Notes: generated by a model from the letters alone, not told the origin. 64,000 nucleotides of DNA from Nocardioides sp. J54 (GCF_000519005.1 NZ_JAER01000012.1:1-64000); one strand, 5' to 3'. Shown: positions 7,854 through 18,397, numbered from the stretch's first letter. Made by a program: numbers and translations.

Positions 7854-7926
7854 GCTTCCGAGCCCGGCCACAGCAGGAGGCCGCAGCGCCCGGACCCGGC
7901 CGACGGCGCTCGGGTGCGGCGGTGGG

Positions 7927-8431
7927 TCAGAGGTCCAGCTCCCGCAACGTCAGGTCCGCCGGCAGCTCGCCGGTCTCGAACCAGTGCCGGAACACAGGGG
8001 TCACCGTCGCCGACGTCCAGACCTCGTGGGGAGACACCAGGGCGACGTGGTCGCTCCACTCGATCTCCTCGGTCGGGGCCGGCGCCCTCGCCTCGTCGCG
8101 GTCACCGACCGCGCGGCCGAGGACGTACTGCCGGAACCGACCACCCTCGGCCCGGCGTACCTCGGCCGTCAGGCGAACCCGGCGGCCCGCCACCTGGAGG
8201 TAACTCCTCCGGCCACTGGTCGAAGTCGATGGCGCTCAGGCTGGGATCACCGACGAGCGGAGCCGGCAGCGCCGCCCAGATCTCGGACCACTTCCGCTTG
8301 CCGTCGAGGTGCGTGAACCCGCTCGACCCGGCGAAGGGGTTGCCCGGGTTCAGCGGGTCCGGCAGCGGCATCGTCGTGCGCCCGTACCGGCCGTGGTTGA
8401 TCTTGACGTGGGTGAAGTTGGCGCTCGACAC
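7927..8431 (-). pseudogene. Hypothetical protein gene split by an apparent frameshift
   Basis: Two overlapping frames read as one protein. The first half starts with ATG at 8431 (MSSANFTHVKINHGRYG) and is sensible through AIDFDQWPEELPP near 8200, after which its frame becomes Gly/Pro/Arg-rich. The second frame picks up at about 8193 with AGRRVRLTAEVRRAEGG and runs to a stop at 7927. Removing one base near 8190-8205 would join them into about 167 residues. I recognise no domain. Alternatively, the second frame could be a separate gene, since a GGAGGAG lies 10 nt before a GTG at 8193. A sequencing error is also possible. Confidence 0.55.
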
Positions 8432-8467
8432 GCCCCCACCCTCGCACGGTGCTCCGGTGCGGAGGGC

Positions 8468-9543
8468 TCACCGCCCCGTCCCGGCCAGTGCCAGGCCGGT
8501 GTCGGCGTCGAAGAGGTGGGCGCGGTCGAGGTCGACGGCGACCGACATCCGCTCGCCGCGGGTCCCGGTGACGGTGGGGCGGGCCTTCACCTTGACCATC
8601 GCGTCGCCGATCTTGACGTCGACCAGCGCCCGGTCCCCCAGCGGCTCGAGGCCGTAGAGCTCGCCGTCCAGGGCCACGTCGCTGCGGCGCTCGACCGACA
8701 GGTCCTCGGCCCGCAGGCCCAGCAGGAGGGGGCGGCCGTCCTCGGCCGTCGCCCACTGCGGCCGCGGCAGCTTCCACCCCTCGGCGCCGATGAGCTGGTC
8801 GCCCTCGGCGTGGCAGGCGAGCAGGCTGATGCGGGGGCTGCCGACGAAGCCGGCGACCCACTTGTTCGCGGGGCGCTCGTACACCTCGGTCGGTGTGCCG
8901 ACCTGCTGCACCGTGCCGTCGCGCAGGACGGCGAGGTGGTCGGCCATCGAGAGGGCCTCGACCTGGTCGTTGGTGACGTAGACGAACGTGCCGCCGAGGC
9001 TGCGGTGGATGCGGGTGAGCTCGGTGCGCATCTCGACCCGGAGCTTGAGGTCGAGGTTGGTCAGCGGCTCGTCCATCAGGAACGCCCGTGGCCGTCGTAC
9101 GAGCGCACGTGCCAGCGCGACCCGCTGCATCTCGCCGCCGGACATCTGCGCGGGTCGCCGGTCCAGCAGCCGCTCGATGTGCAGGAGCTCGGCGACCTGC
9201 GCGACCGCGGTGCGGATCTCGTCCGCCGGCGCCTTGCGGGCGCGCAACGGCGAGGCGATGTTCTCGAACGCGGTCTGCCGGGGGTAGAGCGCGTAGCTCT
9301 GGAACACCATGGCCAGGTCGCGGGCGGCCGGCGGGTCGTGGGTGGCGTCGCGCCCGTCGAGGTGGACGGTCCCGGCGTCGAGCCGCTCCAGCCCGGCCAG
9401 CGCCCGCAGCGTCGTCGTCTTGCCCGCCCCGGACGGACCGAGCACGACGAAGAAGGACCCGTCGGGCACCTCCAGCGTCACGTCGTTCAGCGCCTGCACG
9501 TCTCCGAAGGACTTGCGCAGCCCCTGCGCGCTCACGGTTCCCA

Positions 9544-9544
<1 letters not shown>
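8468..9544 (-). CDS. ABC importer ATPase (UgpC/MalK type) with Asn in the H-loop
   Basis: A 358-residue carbohydrate-type ABC ATPase with a C-terminal TOBE/OB regulatory part from about residue 240. Walker A GPSGAGKT (36-43), Q-loop Gln82, signature MSGGE (134-138) and Walker B FLMDEP (155-160) are intact. The H-loop reads YVTNDQVEALS: Asn192 (codon 8969-8971, AAC) replaces the His needed for ATP hydrolysis in most ABC ATPases. The partner ATPase upstream keeps the His. Last gene of the transporter operon; its ATG overlaps the stop of that partner (ATGA). The two probably form a heterodimer with unequal sites, as in the two-ATPase glycerol importer GlpSTPQV (comparison from memory). Confidence 0.9.
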
Positions 9545-10610
<1,066 letters not shown>

Positions 10611-10611
<1 letters not shown>

Positions 10612-11528
10612 CAGCGACGCACCGCCCCGAGGGTCACGCCCGCCACCAGGTGCTTGCGGACGAGGTAGGTGAACACCAGCACCGGCAGCGCGAACACCAC
10701 GGCGGACGCAGCCACCAGGCCCCAGTCGACGGTCGTGCCGCCGATCAGACCGGCGATCGCCGGTGGTGCGGTCCGCACGTCCGAGCTGGAGGTGAGGAAG
10801 ATCGCGAAGACGAACTCGTTCCACGAGAAGATCAGGGCGAACACCGCGGTCGCTGCGATGCCCGGGACGAGCAGCGGGAGGGTGACCTTGTAGAACGCCT
10901 GGAACCGCGAGTAGCCGTCCAGCATCGCGGCGTCCTCGTACTCCGCGGGGACCTCGTCGATGAAGCCCTTCATCATCCAGATCGTGAACGGCACGTTGAA
11001 CGCCGTGTAGATCAGGACGAGGCCGAGCTTGGTGTTGATGAGCCCGAGGTCGCGGTACATGAGGAAGATCGGGATCACGACGACCACGGGCGGCATGAAC
11101 CGGGTCGAGAGGATGAAGAACAGCTGGTCCTTCTTCGCCTTCAGCGTGAAGCGCGAGTAGGCCCAGGCGGCCGGCACCCCGAGCAGCGTCGCCAGCGCCG
11201 TCGAGGCACCCGCGACGATGACGGAGTTGAGGAACGCGACCGAGAGGTCGGAGCGGCCACCGCCGGGCTTCACGAAGACGTCGCGGTAGTGGTCCAGCGT
11301 CGCGTCGAACCCGATGAACTGCGCGGGTACGGCGTAGACGTCGCGGCCGTCCTTGATGGAGGTCTCAACCATCCACAGGACGGGGAACAGCATGGCCACC
11401 GCCAGCAGGAGCAGCAGCCCGCCCTCGATCACCGCGCGGGCCCGGCTGCCGCCGCCGGTGCGGCGGCGGGCGTGCGGGGTCGGGTCGGAAGCCGGACCGG
11501 GGACGGCCTCGTCGACGGAGAGCGCCAT
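10611..11528 (-). CDS. ABC importer permease, MalG/UgpE type
   Basis: A 305-residue inner-membrane subunit with six predicted helices. The cytoplasmic EAA loop that docks to the ATPase is visible as EDAAMLDGYSRFQAFYKV near residues 205-222. The N-terminal 35 residues are polar and Arg-rich. Start ATG at 11528 overlaps the preceding permease stop (ATGA). It pairs with that MalF-type permease to form the transmembrane channel; the substrate is probably a sugar alcohol, diol or similar small polar compound, judged from the dehydrogenases in the same operon. Confidence 0.9.
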
Positions 11529-12466
11529 CACCCCTCCTTCAGCTTGTTGAGGTAGCGCAGGTAGAACTGCGCCAGGACGATGACGACGAGGACCATCAAG
11601 ATCCCGTACGCCGATGCGGTGCCGGTGTCGAAGCCGAGGAACGCGACCTTGTAGACGTGGAAGGACAGCGTCTCGGTCGACACCCCCGGACCGCCGTTGG
11701 TCAGGATGTAGACGGTGTCGAACTGGCGGAAGGCCTCGATCGCGCGGAACATCACGGCGATGAGCAGCAGCGGCCAGACCAGCGGCAGCGTGATGTAGCG
11801 GAAGCGGAACCACTCCGACGCCCGGTCGATCGCCGCCGCCTCGTAGAGGTACTTCGGGACGGCGGTCAGGCCGGCCAGTGCGATGAGCATGATGAACGGC
11901 GTCCACTGCCAGGTGTCGACCACGACCAGGGACAGCATCGCGGTCCGCTGCTGGGTCAGCCACTCGACCTGGCCGAGGCCCAGCGACCCGAGGAGGCTGT
12001 TGACGACGCCGAACTGGGTGTCGAGCATGAACCGCCAGAACAGACCGACGACGATCGGTGAGAGCATCATCGGCACCAGGAACATCGTGGTGAGGGCGCC
12101 CCGGCCGCGGGTCCGCCGCGAGATCAGGTAGGCGATGCTGAAACCCAGGACGGTCTGCAGGCCGACCGCCCCCACGACGTAGATCAAGGTCGTCAACGCC
12201 CGCTGACGCACCTGCGAGGAGGTCAGGACCTCCGCGTAGTTGTCGAAGCCCACGAAGCTGGCCGGCACGTCCCGCGCTGCCGAGTAGTCGGTGAACGACA
12301 GGTAGAGCGCCCACAGCAACGGGAAGACCGACATCGCCAGCAGCAGCAGCATGGCCGGCGAGATGAACCCGATCGCGAGCCATCGGTCGCCGAGGCGGGA
12401 GAGCCGCCCTGGAGCAGGAGGCGACACGGTCGCCTCCTGCTCCGGGGTCTCGAGCGTCGAGGTCAT
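11528..12466 (-). CDS. ABC importer permease, MalF/UgpA type
   Basis: A 312-residue inner-membrane permease with an N-terminal helix at about 31-51 and a binding-protein-dependent transport domain covering the rest. The EAA loop is EAAAIDRASEWFRF near residues 218-231. It starts 6 nt after the solute-binding protein stop and its own stop overlaps the MalG-type permease start. Together with the downstream permease and the two ATPases it makes a complete CUT1-type importer. Confidence 0.9.
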   Translation of the reverse strand: MTSTLETPEQEATVSPPAPGRLSRLGDRWLAIGFISPAMLLLLAMSVFPLLWALYLSFTDYSAARDVPASFVGFDNYAEVLTSSQVRQRALTTLIYVVGAVGLQTVLGFSIAYLISRRTRGRGALTTMFLVPMMLSPIVVGLFWRFMLDTQFGVVNSLLGSLGLGQVEWLTQQRTAMLSLVVVDTWQWTPFIMLIALAGLTAVPKYLYEAAAIDRASEWFRFRYITLPLVWPLLLIAVMFRAIEAFRQFDTVYILTNGGPGVSTETLSFHVYKVAFLGFDTGTASAYGILMVLVVIVLAQFYLRYLNKLKEG

Positions 12467-12472
12467 CGGCCG

Positions 12473-13879
12473 TCAGTCCAGCCCGCCGCTGGACTCCAGC
12501 ACGGACTGCTGCTGCCGGGCGATCTCGTCGAGAGCCTCACGCGGGTCCTTGGCGCCGTTGAGCGCGGCGTTCACGTTGGTGTTCTCGATGTCGATCAGGC
12601 GGGCGTACTCGGGCACGTTCCACATGTCGCGCAGGCGCGGGACCGACTCGGCGTACACCACGTTGAACGGTGCGGCGTCGAGGAACTCCGGCGACTGCAG
12701 CGCGTCGGTGCGCGAGGGCACGCCACCCGCGGCAGCCCACTTCTTCTGGACCTCCGGCTGCTGGAACCAGCGCATGAAGTTCAGCGCCTCGAGCTGCTCG
12801 GCCTCGGAGGTGTACGCCGAGACGTGCATCCCCATGCCGCCCAGCGGCACGAAGTCGGCGTCCTGGGACGGCAGGGTCGCGAAGCCGAGCTTGTCGAGGA
12901 TCTCCTCGCGGGTCTTGCCGAGCGTCGACTGGGCCGGGTCGAGCAGACCGCCGCTCGCGGCGATCCACTGGAAGGCGATGCACGCCTTGCCCTGGGCGAC
13001 GGCGGCGTTGACCTCGTCGATGAACCAGTTGCCCGAGCCCTTCGCGGTGAGCGGCTTCATCTGGTTGACGAGGACGTCCATGGCCTTGTGCCCGGCCTCG
13101 TCGTTGATGACGCCCTCGATCTTCCGGTCCTTGGACTCCCAGAGGTTGCCGCCGTACACGCCGTTCACCGTGTTGTAGGTGACGGCTGCTGCGTCGGAGC
13201 CGTTGGACTGGTGGAACGCGAGCCCGCTGACACCGGGGTTCTCGTCCTGGCAGGTCTTGGCCGCGGCGATCATCTCGTCCCAGGTCTTCGGCGGCTCCTC
13301 GCCGATGAGGTCCTTGCGGTAGATCATCGTCCACGTGTCGCCGAGCAACGGCAGGCCGTAGAGGCTCGCGTCCTCGTCGCGCTGACCGGTCTCGGCCTGG
13401 GGGTACTGGCCGTACGCCGCCAGGAGGTAGGGGTCGTAGGCATCGGTGTCGATGTTCTCCTCGACGAACTCGGTGATGTCGAGGATGTTGTCGTTCGTCA
13501 CGGCCTCACCGATGTGCTGCGAGTCCAGGACCGCGATGTCGAAGTCGGTCTGGCGCGCGGCGAACTGGGTGAACATGGCGTCGTGCCAGTTGGCGTTGGG
13601 CACCGTGTCGACCTTGATGGTCACGTTGGGGCGCTCCTTGGTGTACTCCGCGTTCGCGAAGTCCTCGAGCGCCTGCGCCGGCGGCCACTCGAACCAGATG
13701 AAGTTGAGGGTGACCGGGTCGTCGGTCAGGTCGTCGAGCTCGGACGGCGCCTCCTTGCTGGCGGGCTCGGAGTCGTCCCCGCACGCGGCGAGCCCGAGGC
13801 TCACCAGCATCGCGACGGCGGTGGCCCCCGCCAGCCGGGCGCGACGGGCCGGCCCTCGGGATCGGTTGGCGAATCGCAT
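12473..13879 (-). CDS. ABC importer extracellular solute-binding lipoprotein
   Basis: A 468-residue secreted lipoprotein. The signal peptide has a basic start (RFANRSRGPARRAR), a hydrophobic core and a lipobox LAAC with the lipidated Cys at 33. The mature part is a family-1 solute-binding protein, with LYGLPLLGDTWTMIYRKDL near residue 170 as a typical hinge-region segment. It is the binding component of the adjacent two-permease, two-ATPase importer. It follows the aldehyde dehydrogenase by 101 nt on the same strand. The ligand cannot be read from sequence. Confidence 0.9.
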   Translation of the reverse strand: MRFANRSRGPARRARLAGATAVAMLVSLGLAACGDDSEPASKEAPSELDDLTDDPVTLNFIWFEWPPAQALEDFANAEYTKERPNVTIKVDTVPNANWHDAMFTQFAARQTDFDIAVLDSQHIGEAVTNDNILDITEFVEENIDTDAYDPYLLAAYGQYPQAETGQRDEDASLYGLPLLGDTWTMIYRKDLIGEEPPKTWDEMIAAAKTCQDENPGVSGLAFHQSNGSDAAAVTYNTVNGVYGGNLWESKDRKIEGVINDEAGHKAMDVLVNQMKPLTAKGSGNWFIDEVNAAVAQGKACIAFQWIAASGGLLDPAQSTLGKTREEILDKLGFATLPSQDADFVPLGGMGMHVSAYTSEAEQLEALNFMRWFQQPEVQKKWAAAGGVPSRTDALQSPEFLDAAPFNVVYAESVPRLRDMWNVPEYARLIDIENTNVNAALNGAKDPREALDEIARQQQSVLESSGGLD

Positions 13880-13980
13880 TGTTGTCTCCTCGTTCCTTCG
13901 CGAGCGGGTGGTTCGGCTCGTGGTTCCTCAGGTTCTTGCGGGTGGTGGTGGTTGTGGGTGGTGCTGTTCTCGTTCGTGGA

Positions 13981-15459
13981 TCACCAGGACGTCGCGACGT
14001 ACTGGGCCTCCAGGAACTCGAGGAGCCCTTCGGTGCTCCCCTCGCGGCCGAGTCCGCTCTGCTTGGTGCCGCCGAAGGGGGCGGCAGGGTCCGAGACGAG
14101 GCCTCGGTTGAGGCCGACCATCCCGCTCTCGAGGCGCTCCGCCAGGCGGAGGCCACGGGCGAGGTCGGCCGAGTACAGGTAGCTGACGAGGCCGTACTCG
14201 GTGTCGTTGACGGAGCCGAGCACGGCCTCCACGTCGTCGAACCGGACGACCGGCGCCACGGGCCCGAAGATCTCCTCGCGCAGCAGGCGGGCGTCTGCGG
14301 GTACGTCGACCAGGACGGTGGGCGGGTAGAAGCAGCCGGGGCCCTCGCCCGGGCTGCCGCCGAGCAGGACGCGGGCGCCCCGGCTGACGGCGTCGGACAC
14401 CAGCTCGTCCACCTTGCGCACCGCCTCTGCGTTGACCAGAGGTCCGCAGTCGGTGACGTCGTCGGTGCCGGGGCCGACGGTGAGCGCACCCATCCGCTCG
14501 ACGAGACCGTCGACGAACGCGTCGTGGATCCCACCCTGGACGTAGAAGCGGTTGGCCGCCGTGCAGGCCTGGCCGCCGTTGCGCATCTTGGCCACCATCG
14601 CACCGTCGAGCGCGGCGTCGAGGTCGGCGTCGTCGAGGACGACGAACGGCGCGTTGCCGCCGAGCTCCATCGCGGTCTTGAGGACGCGGCCGGCGGCGAT
14701 CCCCAGCAGCACCCGGCCGACCTCGGTGGACCCGGTGAACGAGACCATCCGGGTGCGCTCGTGCGTCAGCATCGCCTCGACGACCGGACCGGGCGAGGAG
14801 GTGGTGACGACGTTGACCACGCCGGCGGGGAGGCCGGCCTCCTCGAGCAGCGCCGCGACCGCGAGTGCGGTGAGCGGTGTCTCCGCGGCCGGCTTGAGGA
14901 CGGTCGTGCAGCCCGCGGCCACCGCCGGCGCGATCTTCCTGGTCGCCATGGCCGCCGGGAAGTTCCAGGGCGTGACGAGCACGCTGACGCCGACCGGCTG
15001 GTAGGACACGAGCAGCCGGTTGGCGCCCGAGGGGGCCGTGCCGAGCTGGCCGCGCAGCCGCACCCCCTCCTCGGCGTACCACCGGAAGAACTCGGCGGCG
15101 TACGACACCTCCGCGCGGGCGTCGCCGAGCGCCTTGCCGTTCTCGAGGCTGATCAGCCGCGCGAGCGCCTCGCTGCGCTCCTGCATGAGGTCGAAGGCGC
15201 GCATCAGGACTCCGGCCCGGTGCCGGGGGGACGTCGCCGCCCACTCGGCCGCAGCCGCCGCGGCGGCGTCGACAGCGGCGACCCCGTCCTGCGGGTCGGC
15301 GTCGGCGACGGAGGTGAGCACCGTGCCGGTCGCCGGGTCGTTCACGTCGAGGCGGCGCCCGGTGGCCGAGCCGCGCCAGGCACCGCCGATGAGGAGGTCG
15401 GTCGGCTGGGCCAGCCCGGGCACGAGGGCCGGATGGACGGGCTGGGCGAACGCGGTCAT
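13981..15459 (-). CDS. NAD(P)-dependent aldehyde dehydrogenase (succinate-semialdehyde dehydrogenase-like)
   Basis: A 492-residue class I-type aldehyde dehydrogenase. The catalytic Cys is about residue 299 in GGQACTA and the general base Glu is in MELGGNAP. The motifs TPWNFPAAMATRK and SFTGSTEVG form the cofactor site and resemble GabD-type enzymes. ATG at 15459 overlaps the alcohol dehydrogenase stop (ATGA). In context it oxidises the aldehyde made by that dehydrogenase, so the operon imports an alcohol or polyol and converts it to the acid (inference). Confidence 0.9.
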   Translation of the reverse strand: MTAFAQPVHPALVPGLAQPTDLLIGGAWRGSATGRRLDVNDPATGTVLTSVADADPQDGVAAVDAAAAAAAEWAATSPRHRAGVLMRAFDLMQERSEALARLISLENGKALGDARAEVSYAAEFFRWYAEEGVRLRGQLGTAPSGANRLLVSYQPVGVSVLVTPWNFPAAMATRKIAPAVAAGCTTVLKPAAETPLTALAVAALLEEAGLPAGVVNVVTTSSPGPVVEAMLTHERTRMVSFTGSTEVGRVLLGIAAGRVLKTAMELGGNAPFVVLDDADLDAALDGAMVAKMRNGGQACTAANRFYVQGGIHDAFVDGLVERMGALTVGPGTDDVTDCGPLVNAEAVRKVDELVSDAVSRGARVLLGGSPGEGPGCFYPPTVLVDVPADARLLREEIFGPVAPVVRFDDVEAVLGSVNDTEYGLVSYLYSADLARGLRLAERLESGMVGLNRGLVSDPAAPFGGTKQSGLGREGSTEGLLEFLEAQYVATSW

Positions 15460-16739
15460 CGCGCACCTCCTGCTGCGGTGAGGTCGGGCTCGTCGAGGTC
15501 GTGCACGGTCGCGGAGGAGTCACGGAGCGCGGCGCGGTCGCCGGCGTACGCCGCCCGGACGATCTGCTCGACTGTGTCCACGTCGAGCGGCCGGGGGTTG
15601 TTGGCCACCAGCCGCTGGGCCCCCATCGCCTGCTCGGCGGTCCAGCGCAGCTGGTCGGCCGGCAGCCCGAGGTCGGCGAGGGAGGAAGGGATGCCGACCG
15701 CGTCGAGCAGCGCGGCGACCCGGTCGATCGCCTCGGTGGCGAGGTCCTCGGCGGAGGCGTCGGGCGAGGCGCCCATCGCCAGGGCGATCGCGGCGAGCTC
15801 GGGGATCCGGGCCGGACGGTTGAACTCCATCGCATAGGGCAGCAGTGCGCCCACCCCGAGGCCGTGCGCGGTGTGGGTCAGGGCCCCGACGGGGTACTGG
15901 ATGGCGTGCGCCACCGCGGTGCCGGCGCTGCCGAGCGCGAAGCCGCCGGCCGTCGCGCCGAGCATCATCGCCTCGCGGGCGACGAGGTCGTCCGGCGTGG
16001 ACCACGCTCGCTGCAGGTGGGCCGTGATGACGCGGACGCCGAGCAGCGCGAAGACGTCGGTCAGCTCGTTCTTGCCCACGAAGACCCGCTCGGTGCCGAC
16101 CTCCGCGACCACTGGACGTCGTACGGCGGTGAAGGCCTCGATCGCGTGGCAGAGCGCGTCGGCGCCGGCCGCCGCCGTGAGGCCGGGAGGGCAGCCGACG
16201 GTGAGCTCCGGGTCGCAGATCGCGGTGTGCGGGATCAGGTGCGGGCTCGAGATGCCCACCTTGCTGACCCGCTCGGGATCCGTCAGGACCGCGACCGGCG
16301 TGACCTCCGACCCGGTGCCGGCGGTGGTCGGGAGTGCGACGACCGGCACGACGGGGCCGGGGACGCGGAGCTCGCCGTAGTAGTCGGCAGGGTCACCGCC
16401 GTGGGTCAGGACGACGGCGACGGCCTTGGCGAGGTCCAGGCAGCTGCCGCCCCCCATCCCGACGATGACATCGGGCCCGATGCCGGCGGCCAGCTCGGCA
16501 CACTGGGCGACCTGGTGGACCGGGACGTCGGGCAGCACCTCGGTGTACGTCGTCACACCGACCCCCGCCTCCTCGAGGACCTGGACCAGCTCGGCGAACT
16601 CGGGGGTCGCGCCGAACCGGGCGTCGGTGCACACCAGGGCACGTCGGCCCAGGCCCGCAGTCATCGTCCCGAGCGCGCGCCGCTGCCCTGCTCCGAAGAG
16701 GACCTGACGCGGACCGCGCAGAACGCCGAGCATGCTCAC
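15456..16739 (-). CDS. Iron-containing alcohol dehydrogenase
   Basis: A 427-residue group III alcohol dehydrogenase. The nucleotide motif GMGGGSCLDLAK and the metal region GADALCHAIEAFTA followed by HTAHGLGVGALLP show the His ligands of the Fe-ADH fold. Start GTG at 16739 (VSMLGVLRG) is chosen because AAGGGAG lies seven bases upstream; ATG at 16733 is the alternative. First gene of the operon that continues into aldehyde dehydrogenase and the ABC importer, and divergent from the GntR-type regulator. Likely substrates are primary alcohols or diols. Confidence 0.9.
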   Translation of the reverse strand: MSMLGVLRGPRQVLFGAGQRRALGTMTAGLGRRALVCTDARFGATPEFAELVQVLEEAGVGVTTYTEVLPDVPVHQVAQCAELAAGIGPDVIVGMGGGSCLDLAKAVAVVLTHGGDPADYYGELRVPGPVVPVVALPTTAGTGSEVTPVAVLTDPERVSKVGISSPHLIPHTAICDPELTVGCPPGLTAAAGADALCHAIEAFTAVRRPVVAEVGTERVFVGKNELTDVFALLGVRVITAHLQRAWSTPDDLVAREAMMLGATAGGFALGSAGTAVAHAIQYPVGALTHTAHGLGVGALLPYAMEFNRPARIPELAAIALAMGASPDASAEDLATEAIDRVAALLDAVGIPSSLADLGLPADQLRWTAEQAMGAQRLVANNPRPLDVDTVEQIVRAAYAGDRAALRDSSATVHDLDEPDLTAAGGAR

Positions 16740-16804
16740 GGGGGGACTCCCTTGCGTGGTTCGGGATGGTGGGACCATCGGTCGTGGGAACCGGTTCGGA
16801 GGAA

Positions 16805-16826
16805 CGGCTACTTCTGGAAGTAGCCG
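16805..16826. promoter_or_regulatory. Perfect 10-bp inverted repeat, candidate GntR-family operator
   Basis: CGGCTACTTC and GAAGTAGCCG flank a TG spacer in the gap between the alcohol dehydrogenase operon and the GntR/FadR-type regulator. Its place in a divergent promoter next to a DNA-binding gene makes it the best operator candidate. A second motif, GATCCGATTT at 16838-16847, recurs as GATCGGATTT at 17788-17797. Confidence 0.6.
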
Positions 16827-16916
16827 ATTTCCTATACGATCCGATTTCGTGAACAATGCATGAACTGGAAGGCCGTGTCAACAGACTCGGGGGAAGATTC
16901 CATGGGAGGAATGCGC

Positions 16917-17696
16917 ATGGCTGGCGACCGACTGGTCCGGACCGATCCCGACTCCGCGACCGAGGCGAACGACCCCGAGCCGACCCGGCTCGGCAGCAGC
17001 TCGCCCCGCCACGGGAAGACCCGCGGCCGGATGGCGGACGAGGTGCACGCGACCTTGATGCGCGAGCTGATGTCGCTGCGGATCGTCCCGGGCGCCCGCC
17101 TCACCATCGACACGCTGGCCCGCGAGCTGGGCGTCTCGCAGACCCCGATCCGCGACGCGCTGAACCGCATGGAGGCGGACGGCCTGGTCGTCCGCGTGCC
17201 CAACGCGGGCTACCGCATCCCCCCGCAGATCACCCGCGACCGGTTCGAGGACATGGTCGAGGTACGACTGCTGCTCGAGCCCGCAGCGGCCCGCCGCGCG
17301 GCCGAACGAGCCACGAAAGCGCAGGTCAACGAGCTGCGGAGGATGATCGACGAGATGGCCGAGCTGGTCGAGGGCGGCGGCCAGGTGGCCTACGGGGACT
17401 TCGGCCTGCGCGACGCCGCGCTGCACGACCTGGTGGCCCAGGCGGCCGGCAACGAGCTGGTCCGGGAGGCGCTCGCCCGCCTGCACGCCCACGTCCACCT
17501 GTTCCGGCTCGTCTACGACACCCAGGTCACCTTCCTCGCGATGGGCGAGCACGAGGAGATCCTCAAGGCGATCGCCGCGCGCGACCCCGACGCGGCGGCG
17601 TACTCGATGCGGCAGCACATCCTGCTCTCGCGCGACCGCTTCCAGGTCCTCCTCGACCGCGCCGAGGCGTCCGCGGCATCGGCCGACGAGACCTGA
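16917..17696 (+). CDS. GntR-family regulator with FCD (FadR C-terminal) ligand domain
   Basis: A 259-residue regulator. The winged helix-turn-helix covers about residues 40-105 and contains IDTLARELGVSQTPIRDALN; the all-helical FCD domain follows, with metal/ligand-type positions in FGLRDAALHDLV and FLAMGEHEEIL. Start ATG at 16917 (MAGDRLV) has GGGAGGA six bases upstream; in-frame ATGs at 16902 and 16911 are possible. It is divergent from the alcohol dehydrogenase/ABC operon and probably represses it until an acid or alcohol intermediate binds. Confidence 0.88.
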   Translation: MAGDRLVRTDPDSATEANDPEPTRLGSSSPRHGKTRGRMADEVHATLMRELMSLRIVPGARLTIDTLARELGVSQTPIRDALNRMEADGLVVRVPNAGYRIPPQITRDRFEDMVEVRLLLEPAAARRAAERATKAQVNELRRMIDEMAELVEGGGQVAYGDFGLRDAALHDLVAQAAGNELVREALARLHAHVHLFRLVYDTQVTFLAMGEHEEILKAIAARDPDAAAYSMRQHILLSRDRFQVLLDRAEASAASADET

Positions 17697-17776
17697 GACA
17701 CCGGGGCGGCGCCCGCACACAACCCGGATCTGGGGGTTGACGCCGCGTAGGTGGAGCGGGATTCTTAGCCCAATCC

Positions 17777-17800
17777 GGGTTCGATCGGATCGGATTTGAT
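17777..17800 (+). promoter_or_regulatory. Candidate promoter/operator before the DJ-1-type gene
   Basis: The region before the gene at 17828 carries GATCGGATTT (17788-17797), nearly the GATCCGATTT found in the GntR divergent promoter at 16838-16847. It is embedded in an AATCCG...CGGATT dyad. This hints that the GntR regulator also controls the DJ-1/hydrolase genes, but the match is short. Confidence 0.3.
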
Positions 17801-17827
17801 ACCAGCCCACCTCCCGAGGAGAGAGAC

Positions 17828-18397
17828 GTGCCCAGAGCGCTGCTCCTGGCCGGCGACGCCGCCGAAGAGCTCGACACCATGTACCCCTACTACCGCGTCC
17901 AGGAGGGCGGCTGGCAGGTCGACGTCGCCAACCGCTCGATGCGGCCCATCCAGCTCGTCATCCACGAGTTCGACCCCGAGTGCGACGCCTACGTCGAGAA
18001 GGACGGCCGCAAGCTGCCCGTCGACGTCTTGTGGTCCGAGGTCGACGTCGAGGCGTACGACGCGCTGATCATCCCGGGCGGTCGCGCCCCGGAGTGGATC
18101 CGCGACGACGCCGACGTACGCCGGATCACCGAGCACTTCTTCGCCCGCGACCTGCCGATCGCGCTGATCTGCCACGGCGCCCAGGTGCCGGCCGTCTACG
18201 GCTTGCTGAAGGGCCGCCAGACCGCCTGCTTCCCGCCGATCACCGGTGACATGGAGAACGCCGGCGCCACCGTCGTCGACGCCCCCGACGTGGTCGACGG
18301 CAACCTGGTCTCGTGCCGCGGGTGGCCCGACATGCCGCAGTTCGGCCGGGTGCTGATGGAGGTCTTCGACAAGTCCGTCAGCTCCGCGACCGCGTGA
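17828..18397 (+). CDS. DJ-1/PfpI-family protein
   Basis: A 189-residue class I glutamine-amidotransferase-like protein. Nucleophile Cys115 with His116 lies in LICHGAQV, and Glu15 fits the conserved acidic partner. The region ALIIPGGRAPEW is the family loop before the elbow. Members act as glyoxalases, chaperones or proteases, so the exact role is open; a glyoxalase or aldehyde-stress function fits the dehydrogenase neighbourhood. Start GTG at 17828 has GAGGAGAGAG upstream. Its stop overlaps the next gene start (GTGA). Confidence 0.85.
   Translation: MPRALLLAGDAAEELDTMYPYYRVQEGGWQVDVANRSMRPIQLVIHEFDPECDAYVEKDGRKLPVDVLWSEVDVEAYDALIIPGGRAPEWIRDDADVRRITEHFFARDLPIALICHGAQVPAVYGLLKGRQTACFPPITGDMENAGATVVDAPDVVDGNLVSCRGWPDMPQFGRVLMEVFDKSVSSATA

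Noticed and set aside
13879-15837. Long plus-strand frame opposite the aldehyde dehydrogenase operon
   Set aside because: Low-complexity Glu/Arg/Gly peptide; the minus-strand genes have clear catalytic motifs and coupled starts.
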